From contig CAWAZD010000015.1 of the NCBI GenBank assembly GCA_963786395.1, positions 1 to 64,000 on the forward strand: DNA of 64,000 bases. The letters are read 5' to 3'. This DNA comes from Fen-1301 sp963786395 (GTDB taxonomy: Bacteria > Bacteroidota > Ignavibacteria > Ignavibacteriales > Ignavibacteriaceae). This document shows, in pieces, positions 25,157 through 34,949 of this stretch. A model generated the notes under the pieces. It was not told the origin of the DNA. It searched no databases and saw only the letters and a program-made list of their open reading frames with translations. The first letter of the stretch is position 1. Every line of letters begins with the position of its first letter. The position numbers and the translations under genes were made by a program.

Positions 25157-26020
25157 TTGAAAATAACTAAGCAATTCACCAACCGGGAAAGTCAATCTTT
25201 AGATCAGTATCTTCATGAAATTGGAAAAGTAGATTTACTTACACCCGATCAGGAGATTGAATTAGCAAAGAGGATTAAAACTAACGACCAAAGGGCTTTG
25301 GAAACTTTGGTGAGAGCGAACTTAAGATTCGTTGTCAGCGTTGCAAAGCAGTTCCAAAATCAGGGATTATCATTAGGCGATTTAATTAATGAAGGTAATT
25401 TAGGATTAATTAAAGCGGGCAAGCGTTTTGACGAAACCCGTGGATTCAAGTTTATATCTTATGCAGTATGGTGGATAAGGCAGTCTATCATGCAAGCGAT
25501 TGCTGAACAATCAAGAATGGTACGTTTACCACTTAACCGTGTAGGTGCGCTCAATAAGATGGGAAAAGTATACAGGGATCTTGAGCAGGAATATGAAAGA
25601 ACGCCAAGTGCCCAGGAACTTGCAACCGAACTTGATATGAATGTTGATGAAGTTGCATATACTCTGCAAATAGCAGGAAGACACGTATCGATGGATGCCC
25701 CGTTCGGGCCCGGAAATGATGAAAACAAAAACAGTCTTCTTGATGTTCTGTCAGACGAAAAACAACCTTCACCTGATTATACATTAATGGATGAATCTCT
25801 TAAAATGGAAATTGAAAGAGCGCTTGCCACATTAAGCGAGAGAGAAGCAAAAGTAATTAAACTTTATTTTGGTCTGAACAAAGAGCATTCCGCAACACTT
25901 GAGGAAATAGGTGACAGACTTAATCTTACCAGAGAAAGAGTAAGACAAATAAAGGAAACCGCATTAAGAAGATTGAGACATGCTTCGAGGAGTAAAAACC
26001 TGAAGGCATATTTAGGTTAG
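25157..26020 (+). CDS. rpoD: primary sigma factor, short sigma-A type
   Basis: 287 residues, lacking the long acidic region 1.1 of E. coli sigma-70, as usual in Bacteroidota and relatives. Region 1.2 (QSLDQYLHEIGKVDLLTPDQ), region 2 with NLRFVVSVAKQF, GDLINEGNLGLIKAGKRFD and FISYAVWWIRQSI, region 3, and region 4 with LNLTRERVRQIKETALRRLR are all intact. The start is TTG at 25157, with TAAGGAG nine bases upstream and no in-frame ATG near by. A terminator follows, so it is monocistronic. Confidence 0.96.
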   Translation: MKITKQFTNRESQSLDQYLHEIGKVDLLTPDQEIELAKRIKTNDQRALETLVRANLRFVVSVAKQFQNQGLSLGDLINEGNLGLIKAGKRFDETRGFKFISYAVWWIRQSIMQAIAEQSRMVRLPLNRVGALNKMGKVYRDLEQEYERTPSAQELATELDMNVDEVAYTLQIAGRHVSMDAPFGPGNDENKNSLLDVLSDEKQPSPDYTLMDESLKMEIERALATLSEREAKVIKLYFGLNKEHSATLEEIGDRLNLTRERVRQIKETALRRLRHASRSKNLKAYLG

Positions 26021-26040
26021 TAATAGATTGCTGATATGTA

Positions 26041-26073
26041 AAAAGCCGTCCCATTGGGCGGCTTTCTTATTTT
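26041..26073 (+). terminator. terminator of the sigma factor gene
   Basis: AAAGCCG(T)CCC with loop ATT and GGGCGGCTTT, followed by CTTATTTT. One bulged T in the left arm. It lies about 20 bases after the sigma stop codon. Confidence 0.85.
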
Positions 26074-26096
26074 AAATGTTAGACTTTGCAGTAAAT

Positions 26097-26122
26097 GCTG
26101 TCGGGAAGTGGTTCCCGACAGC
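26097..26122. repeat. palindrome GCTGTCGGGAA / TTCCCGACAGC
   Basis: Perfect 11-bp stem, loop GTGG, immediately downstream of the DUF2723 copy 1 stop. A slightly imperfect counterpart follows copy 2 at the same place (29,241-29,268), so it was duplicated with the gene. May end the minus-strand transcript, although there is no clear U tract. Confidence 0.65.
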
Positions 26123-26128
26123 CCCGTA

Positions 26129-29073
26129 TTATTTAGAACCCATTTGAGATTTATAAAATTCGATCTGGCGGTTCAGACCCGGATCGTTAGGTTCGAATTT
26201 TTGCAGAAGGCGAATAACGTCGATTGCTTTATCAAATTCTTTAGATTTTTCATAAAGATCAAGAAGAATACGATACGGGTTATAATAGGAATTTAAATCA
26301 GAAGGAGGATTATCTTTGACTAACTCCAGTGCTACTCTTTCGGCTTCCTTTGCAAATTTATTAAACTTATTCAAATCTCCAGCAGCATAATACATTTTGC
26401 TAATGTTGTAAGAAATACTGTAGTCCATATTTCTTACATTGAAAGGCATAAGCTGCTCCATCTTGTCAAGGATTTCCATGCTTTTTGTTTTCTGGTTTTG
26501 CGAAAGATAATAAGATGCCAAGTGGCAAAGGACATTCTGTAACTTTGCAGCAATCTGTCCTGGTTATCATCGAAGGCGATGGATGCATCATTTAATCCTC
26601 TAAATTTGAATCTTGGACTATAACTTTTGCTGTACCCGGGATCTGGATTCAGAAGCTGCTGTCGCATTAAAGGTTCATTAACCATCGTTAGGTTATCTTT
26701 TTTCTTTTCCGGGACGAGTCGGTATGCCAGACCTTCAAGTCTTAGGTAATTATCAAGTCCATCGAAGCAATCATTTGAACAAGTGAGAGCAAAGTAAACA
26801 GGATATTTCCAATTATTAGCTTCAACGATATCTTTAACCATAATATCCTGCACTCTGATCGCAGTAATATTACCATAATCAATTGTGGGGGTCATATTAT
26901 AGGTTAGTTTTCCAGCATTAATTAATGAAGTATCCGTTGAACCAAATTCTTTAAATACTTCAAGTGGAATAGGCAATGAAAAAGTTGAAGCTTTAAATTG
27001 CTGTGGTTCAATACCATTTGGTGGTTTGGTAATTTCCTCATCAGAGATATTAATTGGAACTTTGTTTGCACCCCATGGCTGCTGATGTTTTAGCTGCATT
27101 ATATACCAGGGAGTATTTATAAGACTTAGGTTTGCAATCCTAACATCCCTTCGGATTCCCTCAACATCCTGAAGATACCAAAGTGGAAATGTATCGTTAT
27201 CACCATTTGTAAAGAGAATTGCATTTGGTGCACAACTTTGCAGAAGGTCATAGGCAAAATCCCATGGCATCCAGTTTTTGGATCTGTCGTGACTATTATA
27301 ATTTGCCTGTAGCATGCGGCCTGGTATAAAGAGAACTGCAGCAGCAAGGATTGCAAAGGTAAATCCGTTAACAACTGATTCCTTGTTTAATTTCTTGCGT
27401 GCGAGTTCGATTAGTTCCCTAACACCTACAGCAATCCAAACTGCATAAACAAGCCCGATAGAGGCAAGGAATTTATCTCTTTCTCTCGGTTGTGGTTCCT
27501 GCTGGTTCTGATAGAACGCGAATAAGAAAGAGCAGAACACAAAGAGGAACATCCAGGTAGTTGCCATTTTCCAGTCTCGCCGGAAATGAAAGAATATTCC
27601 TATAATTCCGATAAAGAACGGAATGCCATAGAATGAATCTTTTGGATCACCGGCAAATTGAAGATTAAATGGTTTACCAATTACATTACCGATAGAGTTA
27701 AGCGGCCACATATTAACTGCTGCATCCTGGTTCCAGGATTCCCTTCCGCCATATTGCCAGAGAAGGTATCTTGTCATCATATGGTTCATCTGGTAGCGCC
27801 AGAAGAAATCTAGGTCGTTTGAATAGTTTGTATAAACGCCCTGCTGATTAGGAAGAGTGCTATACCTTCTTTGGAATGTAGGCCAATCACCATATTGATC
27901 TCTGTTCAGATAGGAGATCAGGGAAGTAAAATTCTTGGGAGAATTCTCATTCATCGGGGGATCCTGGTTGGCTCTGATAATTATGGTTGTATAAGAAGTG
28001 TAGCCGACAAAAATAAGCATAACGCACATAGCGGCTATGTAGACATAAGTTTTTTTATTCTTCAATCCCCAGTAGATAGCATAACTTAACAATGCTACAA
28101 TTAAAGTTATAAGAAGAATAGCAGTTGAAATACTATCACCTGCTAATACCTGTAAAAGCTGAGGTATCATTTTCACAACACCCGGATAGATGATGTATTT
28201 TATTGCTACACCGAATATTATGGCGATATAAATTGAATTTCTGTTAAATACTTTCTTTCTGTAAATGCCCATAATGACTATGCTTGCAACAAGGAGAGTT
28301 ACAAGGAATTTAGTATCGAATGCTTTGTATTCATCTGGACTTGGAGCGCTAGTTCTGGTTTCATTTGCCCACAGCATAAAAGCAATTAAAATAAGAATTC
28401 CAGCATGGGCAAGGAAAATATAGATTGATTTTTTATAATCGCTTTCATTGTCAACAAATTTCCTGACAACAATAATCATCATTATGGGAATGATTGCAAG
28501 AATTCCATACATACGCAGAGTACTTGACAGCCCCATCAGGTAAGCGATCATAAAAATATATTTCAGGTTATCCTTATTGTCTGCTTTTTCATTCCACAAC
28601 AATGCGAAATAGAGAATTGCAATGAACACAAGAGTATTTGTTGCATATATCTCAGTTTCAGTTCCATTAAACCAGAAAGAGTGACTGAAAGAAAAAGCAA
28701 GCGCACCGATTGCACATGAAAGATAAGTAACAAGTGCATCACCTGTACTTTTATATTCCCTGCCACGATAATTTTCAATCAACTTTACGATGATAAGAAA
28801 TAGGAGCATTGCTGAAATTGCACTATCAAAAACAGACAGGAGGTTTTCTCTGAGTCCAATATTTTGAGCTGTTGGCAGCATAGCAAAAAATCTTCCGATC
28901 AGGTTAAAGAAGGGGGCACCCGGTGGATGGGCAACCTGCATCCAAACAGCCGCAGCAGAGCATTCGCCACAATCCCAAAAGGAAACGGATGGCTGGACAG
29001 TCATGGCAAAAACAACTCCAGTAATCAGAGCTATAGAAGCAGCAATAATATTCTGATATTTTTTATAATTCAT
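26129..29073 (-). CDS. DUF2723 membrane O-mannosyltransferase-like protein, copy 1, frameshifted
   Basis: About 981 residues if one missing base is restored near 26,515-26,528 (the frame goes from YRMSFA into noise, while ASYYLSQNQK continues in another frame). The N-terminus has SVSFWDCGECSAAA and VAHPPGAPFFNLIGR, the acidic-loop signature of DUF2723 (PF11028). That family is related to TMEM260 and to GT-C glycosyltransferases using polyprenyl-phosphate sugar. About 12 membrane helices follow, then an extracytoplasmic region (from about 590) with TNGDNDTFPLWYLQ, and a C-terminal TPR segment. Likely role: O-glycosylation of exported proteins in the periplasm. A near-identical copy lies directly upstream. 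Confidence 0.85.
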
Positions 29074-29240
29074 GAGTCACTCAAAATTAAAGATATTTGC
29101 ATAATAGGACAGTATGACATAGCAGAACAATAATATAAGTTTAAAATATTAACTTTTAGACGGTAAGTAAAGGAAATAGTTTCTTTTACCAGTGATAAAT
29201 AAAGAATAAATTCAAGAAGGAATTGGAAGAGGAAACAGAA

Positions 29241-29268
29241 GGCTGTCGGGAAATTGTTCCAGACAGCC
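29241..29268. repeat. palindrome GGCTGTCGGGAA / TTCCAGACAGCC
   Basis: 12-bp stem with one mismatch just after the copy 2 stop codon, equivalent to the hairpin after copy 1. The 29,074-29,240 spacer is otherwise AT-rich and serves as upstream region of copy 1. Confidence 0.6.
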
Positions 29269-29275
29269 CCGAATA

Positions 29276-32219
29276 TTATTTAGAACCCATTTTTGCTTTA
29301 TACATATCAATTTGCTGCTTCAAACCAGGATCATTTGGATAATAGTTTTGAAGACTGCGTAAAATATCTATTGCTTTATCATACTGTTTGGTTTTATCAT
29401 ACACATCAAGCAGTATTTCGTAAGGGTTATAATACGAACTTAATTCAGAAGGATTATCTTTAATAGAAGCAAGAGCGGATATTTCAATTTCTTTTGCCAT
29501 TTTATCAAATTTATCAACTGCACCAGCAGCAAAATACATTTTGCTCACGTCATATAGAATCCTATAATCCATTTTTCTGATAGTATAAGGCATAAGTTGA
29601 TCCATTTTGTCAAGTATTTCCACAGCGTTGGATTTTTGATTTTGCTGGAGGTAATAAGAAGCAAGACGAGCAAATGCCATTCTATAGTTCTGGAGAAGCC
29701 TGTCCTGATTATCGTCGAAGGCGATGGATGCATCATTTATTCCTCTAAACTTAAATCTTGGACTGTAACTTTTGCTGTACCCGGGATCAGGGTTCAGAAG
29801 CTGCTGTCTCATAACGGGTTCATTAAGAAAATCCTGACTTGCCTTTTTCTTTTCAGGAACGAGACGGTATGCAAGCCCTTCAAGTCTAAGGTAATTATCG
29901 AGTCCATCAAAACAATCATTTGAACAAGTAAGAGCAAAGTAAACAGGATATTTCCATTTATTAGCTTCAACGATATCTTTCACCATAATATCCTGCACTC
30001 TTATGGCAGTAACATTACCATAATTAAGAGTAGGATTCATAGTATAGGTAAGAGCCCCAGCATGAATCAGAGAAGTATCCGTTGAACCAAATTCTTTAAA
30101 TACTTCAGGAGGAACAGGCAATGAAAACGTAGATGCTTTAAATTGCTGTTGTTCAATACCATTTGGTGGTTTGGTAATATCATCATCTGTTAAATTGATT
30201 GGTACTTTATTTGCACCCCATGGCTGCTGATGTTTTAGCTGCATTATATACCAGGGAGTATTTATAAGACTTAGGTTTGCAATCCTAACATCCCTTCGGA
30301 TTCCCTCAACATCCTGAAGATACCAAAGTGGAAATGTATCGTTATCACCATTTGTAAAGAGAATTGCATTTGGTGCACAACTTTGCAGAAGGTCATAGGC
30401 AAAATCCCATGGCATCCAGTTTTTGGATCTGTCATGGCTATTATAATTAGCCTGTAGCATGCGGCCTGGTATAAAGCAAAATGCCAGCAGCAAGGATTGC
30501 AAAGGTAAATCCGTTAACAACTGATTCCTTGTTTAATTTCTTGCGTGCGAGTTCGATTAGTTCCCTAACACCTACAGCAATCCAAACTGCATAAACAAGC
30601 CCGATAGAGGCAAGGAATTTATCTCTTTCTCTCGGTTGTGGTTCCTGCTGGTTCTGATAGAACGCGAATAAGAAAGAGCAGAACACAAAGAGGAACATCC
30701 AGGTAGTTGCCATTTTCCAGTCTCGCCGGAAATGAAAGAATATTCCTATAATTCCGATAAAGAACGGAATGCCATAGAATGAATCTTTTGGATCACCGGC
30801 AAATTGAAGATTAAATGGTTTACCAATTACATTACCGATAGAGTTAAGCGGCCACATATTAACTGCTGCATCCTGGTTCCAGGATTCCCTTCCGCCATAT
30901 TGCCAGAGGAGGTATCTTGTCATCATGTGGTTCATCTGGTAGCGCCAGAAGAAATCTAGGTCGCTTGCGTAATTGGTATATATTCCCTGCTGATGAGGTT
31001 CGGGAGAGAATCTTCTTTCGAAGGTAGGCCAGTCACCATATTGATCTCTGTTCAGATAGGAGATCAGGGAAGTAAAATTCTTGGGAGAATTTTCATTCAT
31101 CGGGGGATCCTGGTTGGCTCTGATAATAATGGTTGTATAAGAAGTGTAGCCGACAAAAATAAGCATAACACACATAGCGGCTATGTAGACATAAGTTTTT
31201 TTATTCTTCAATCCCCAGTAGATTGCAAAACATAAAACTCCCACAATAGCGGCAACAAGAAGAATAGCAGTTGAAATACTATCACCTGCTAATACCTGTA
31301 AAAGCTGAGGTATCATTTTCACAACACCCGGATAGATGATGTATTTTATGGCTACACCAAATATGATAGCGATATAAATTGAATTTCTGTTAAATACTTT
31401 CTTTCTGTAAATGCCCATAATGACTATGCTTGCAACAAGGAGAGTTACAAGGAATTTAGTATCGAATGCTTTGTATTCGTCTGGACTTGGAGCGGTAGTT
31501 CTGGTTTCATTTGCCCACAACATAAAAGCGATGATTATAAGAATTCCAGCATGTGCAAGGAAAATATAAGTTGACTTTCTATATTCATCTTCATCATCAA
31601 CAAATTTTCTGACCATAATGATCATCATGATTGGGATAATAGCAAGAATTCCATACATACGCAGAGTGCTTGACAGCCCCATCAGGTAAGCGATCATAAA
31701 AATATATTTCAGGTTATCCTTATTATCTGCTTTTTCATTCCACAACAATGCGAAATAGAGAATTGCAATGAACACAAGAGTATTTGTTGCATAAATCTCA
31801 GTTTCAGTTCCATTAAACCAGAAAGAATGGCTGAAAGAAAAAGCAAGCGCACCGATTGCACATGAGAGATAAGTTACAAGGGCATCACCAGTACTTTTAT
31901 ATTCCCTGCCGCGATAATTTTCAATCAACTTTACGATGATCAGAAATAGGAGCATTGCTGAAATTGCGCTATCAAAAACAGACAGGAGATTTTCTCTGAG
32001 TCCAATATTTTGAGCTGTTGGCAGCATGGCAAAAAATCTTCCTATCAGATTAAAGAAGGGGGCACCCGGGGGATGGGCAACCTGCATCCAAACAGCAGCA
32101 GCAGAGCATTCACCGCAGTCCCAGAATGAAACGGATGGCTGGACAGTCATGGCAAAAACAACTCCAGTAATCAGAGCTATAGAAGCAGCAATAATGTTTT
32201 GATATTTTTTATAATTCAT
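29276..32219 (-). CDS. DUF2723 membrane O-mannosyltransferase-like protein, copy 2, frameshifted
   Basis: Tandem paralog of copy 1 with the same start (MNYKKYQNIIAASIAL) and the same domains. Long stretches are nearly identical in DNA (for example about 30,230-30,950 against 27,060-27,780), while other parts differ more (SPEPHQQGIYTNYASD against STLPNQQGVYTNYSND; the C-terminal TPR). One extra base near 30,477-30,486 breaks the frame after FAILAAG; without it the protein is 980 residues. Mosaic identity suggests gene conversion between copies, and one indel in each copy suggests assembly trouble in a repeat. The GH92 mannosidase gene lies just upstream on the same strand. Confidence 0.85.
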
Positions 32220-32362
32220 CGGTCACCTAATTAAAAGCAAATGTGGTAAATAGTTTTAAAATGTAGTAGATTTATATTATAACTTTTAAAAATATTAACT
32301 TTTTTGACGGTTTACAAAATAAAATGGTTTAACCCAAACCCCTACCTATTTTAAATTAATTC

Positions 32363-32398
32363 TACGCTGTTTTACGCTAGTCTACGCTGTTTTACGCT
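32363..32398. promoter_or_regulatory. four TACGCT boxes spaced exactly 10 bp
   Basis: TACGCT at 32363, 32373, 32383 and 32393, arranged as two 20-bp tandem units (32361-32380, 32381-32400). They sit 140-180 bases upstream of the copy 2 start codon and about 85 bases after the GH92 stop codon. Regular one-turn spacing suits cooperative binding of a regulator. A chance short tandem duplication is the alternative. Confidence 0.45.
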
Positions 32399-32481
32399 AA
32401 AACAGGCTCTTCTCCTTATGTTCTCTCGCTAAAATACCGATTAAATCCCCTTGGAGGATTTTATAATGTGGACAAATCGTT

Positions 32482-34749
32482 TTATTCAGGGACTTTTGAA
32501 TTTATGCCCCAACTTGTATTTGGAGCAGGACCCATTCTGAATGTTATATTTCCACCTTCATTTATGATTTTATGGTTAATAAAGGGAGAATTCCAATCTA
32601 CACCATTTATACTCATTGACTGTATATAAATATTTTCATCAGAAAGATTTTCTGCAGTCATTGTAAATATTTTCCCATTAGACAAACGTACAACAGCTTT
32701 CGGGACACATGGGCTTCCTATTGCATAATAATTACTGCCAGGGCAAACAGGATAAAAGCCAAGAGCATTAAAAATATACCATGCAGACATCTGACCGCAG
32801 TCATCATTGCCGCATAATGAATTTGGCAGGTTGCCGTATTGGGTTTTCATTATCTGGTGTACTCGCTGCTGTGTTTTCCAAGGCTGACCCGCATAATCAT
32901 AGAGGAAAACAATATGATGGCTAGGTTCATTCCCATGCCAGTACTCGCCAATTATTCCATGAATATCATCCACACCGCTTGTGCTATCGCTTGTCTGTAC
33001 TATAAAAAGAGAATCTAATTTCTGAGAAAAAGGCGTATTGCCTCCCATCAACTTAATCAAACCATTTACATCCTGTGGGACATACCATGAATATTGCCAG
33101 CTTGTACCTTCGGTAATATCACCACCCTGTTGATATAAATGAGGATCGAATGGGGTACGCCAATTCCCTTTTGAATCCCTGCCACGCATAAGATTATATG
33201 AATGGTCAAAGATATTTTTATAATTCATAGATCTTTTATGGAAATAATTAAAGTCCTCTGTTTTCCCAAGAGATTTTGCCATTTGTGAAATACAATAATC
33301 ATCATAGGCATATTCAAGAGTTTTGGAGACAGATTCATTTTCCTTATCGAAAGGAACCCAGCCAAGGTTTGCGAAAGTCATTGCATTATCATAATGGGGA
33401 TTCATGGCAGTTGTTTTAATAGCATCATAGGCACGACTATAGTCGAAGCCCTTTAATCCTTTCATAAAAGCATCAACGATTACGGGAACGGCGTGATAAC
33501 CTATCATGCACCAGGTTTCGTTCTGCGGTAGGGCCCAGACAGGAAGAAGATGTTCAACACTCTGGTCATAATGAGCAAGCATAGAATTTATCATATCGGC
33601 ATTACGATCAGCCTGAATTAAAGTAAATAAAGGATGCTCAGCCCTATAAGTATCCCAGAGTGAAAAGACAGCATAGTTGGTAAATCCATTTGCTAAATGA
33701 GTATTCTGATCAAAACCACGATACTCCCTGTTTACATCTTCGTAAACATTAGGGGCAAGGAATGCATGATACATAGCAGTATAAAAAGTTCTTTTTTGTT
33801 CAATAGTTCCATCGATCCGGATTTTACATAATTCATCATTCCATTTTTCATGAGTATTAGAAGCGATATCGCTAAAGTTCCATCCAGGGATTTCGGCATC
33901 AAGATTCATCATAGCGTTCTCAGCACTAATCGATGAAATTCCAATCTTAACAAATATTATTTCTTTTTCAGTTGTTTTATATTTTGCAAGGAACTGAATA
34001 TTTTTCCCCCATGATTCGGAACTGCTTCTAAAACGATAGCCATTATAGATTACCGGTTTTCCATCATTCATAATTATATAATCAACGAAAGGGCGGGAAT
34101 ACCTTGCTGCAAAGAAAAGATGTCTTTCTTTCCCCCACCCGTTTACAATATGGGAACCTGTTATTGTTGAATCATTTTCTACACGGACATCTGACCACAC
34201 AACATTCCAACGGAGCACATGGGATAGATCTGTTAGAATAAATGAGCTATCAGATTTAGGGAAGGTCAATTTCATCATTCCTGATCTATCTGCCGCAGTT
34301 AGTTCAACATTAACATTATATCTGAGGAGACGCACCTGATAATAACCGGGAGCAGATTTTTCATCTGTATGAGAATAGATAGAACGGTAACCGGAATCGG
34401 GATTAGCTTTAGAGCCGGGAATAAGTTTGGGGGTACCAACAACCGGTGTAAACAGAAAGTCACCGAAGTCAGGAATTCCAGTTCCGTTAAGATGGGTAAG
34501 ACTGAAACCCATTATGGAGCTGTCAGTTGCTTTATATCCTGCAGCAGCTTCCCAAAGCTCCATATCAGTATCAGGGCTGAACTGCAACATTCCAAAAGGT
34601 GCCGAAGCTCCGGGGTAGGTGTTCCCGTCCCCCTGAGTACCGACAAAAGGATTGACATAATCTGCTGGTTGAAACAAACTATCCATTTGTGGGAAAAGGT
34701 TTGAAGTAGAAAGGATTATAAATAATGCTACAATTATTTTTCCTGACAT
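32482..34749 (-). CDS. secreted GH92 alpha-mannosidase
   Basis: 755 residues with a signal peptide (cleavage near LFPQM). Glycoside hydrolase family 92 is calcium-dependent exo-alpha-mannosidase. Family signatures: YVNPFVGTQGDGNTYPGA and PFGMLQFSPDT in the N-terminal beta-sandwich, and FSLWDTYRAEHPL, DITEGTSWQYSWYVPQD (catalytic acid Glu), GNEPSHH and CGNDDCGQMSAWYIFNALG in the (alpha/alpha)6 barrel. It would release mannose from glycans in the periplasm or outside. The DUF2723 genes downstream on the same strand suggest a mannose-glycan locus. Length and motifs are complete. Confidence 0.95.
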   Translation of the reverse strand: MSGKIIVALFIILSTSNLFPQMDSLFQPADYVNPFVGTQGDGNTYPGASAPFGMLQFSPDTDMELWEAAAGYKATDSSIMGFSLTHLNGTGIPDFGDFLFTPVVGTPKLIPGSKANPDSGYRSIYSHTDEKSAPGYYQVRLLRYNVNVELTAADRSGMMKLTFPKSDSSFILTDLSHVLRWNVVWSDVRVENDSTITGSHIVNGWGKERHLFFAARYSRPFVDYIIMNDGKPVIYNGYRFRSSSESWGKNIQFLAKYKTTEKEIIFVKIGISSISAENAMMNLDAEIPGWNFSDIASNTHEKWNDELCKIRIDGTIEQKRTFYTAMYHAFLAPNVYEDVNREYRGFDQNTHLANGFTNYAVFSLWDTYRAEHPLFTLIQADRNADMINSMLAHYDQSVEHLLPVWALPQNETWCMIGYHAVPVIVDAFMKGLKGFDYSRAYDAIKTTAMNPHYDNAMTFANLGWVPFDKENESVSKTLEYAYDDYCISQMAKSLGKTEDFNYFHKRSMNYKNIFDHSYNLMRGRDSKGNWRTPFDPHLYQQGGDITEGTSWQYSWYVPQDVNGLIKLMGGNTPFSQKLDSLFIVQTSDSTSGVDDIHGIIGEYWHGNEPSHHIVFLYDYAGQPWKTQQRVHQIMKTQYGNLPNSLCGNDDCGQMSAWYIFNALGFYPVCPGSNYYAIGSPCVPKAVVRLSNGKIFTMTAENLSDENIYIQSMSINGVDWNSPFINHKIINEGGNITFRMGPAPNTSWGINSKVPE

Positions 34750-34911
34750 GAAGATCCTCAGTTAAGGTGAAGCTCAAATTTAAGAAAACAAATCAGAAAT
34801 GTCATTCAATAATTTGTAAATCCAACCCCGATCAGATATTTTGTTGAGACACCAAAGGTGAGGTTTCCATTTAAAAAGCCTTTCATGGAAGAATGGGCAG
34901 GATAAAGAAGA

Positions 34912-34933
34912 CCATCCTGAAACATCAGGATGG
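34912..34933 (-). terminator. terminator of the DEAD-box helicase gene
   Basis: CCATCCTGA (34912-34920) pairs with TCAGGATGG (34925-34933) over a four-base loop. On the minus strand it is followed by TCTTCTTTATCC, a moderately U-rich tail. It begins 17 bases after the helicase stop. Confidence 0.6.
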
Positions 34934-34949
34934 AATTAGCAGGTCAAAA

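Noticed and set aside
32361..32400. CRISPR or attachment site
   Set aside because: Only two 20-bp units, with no integrase or tRNA next to them.
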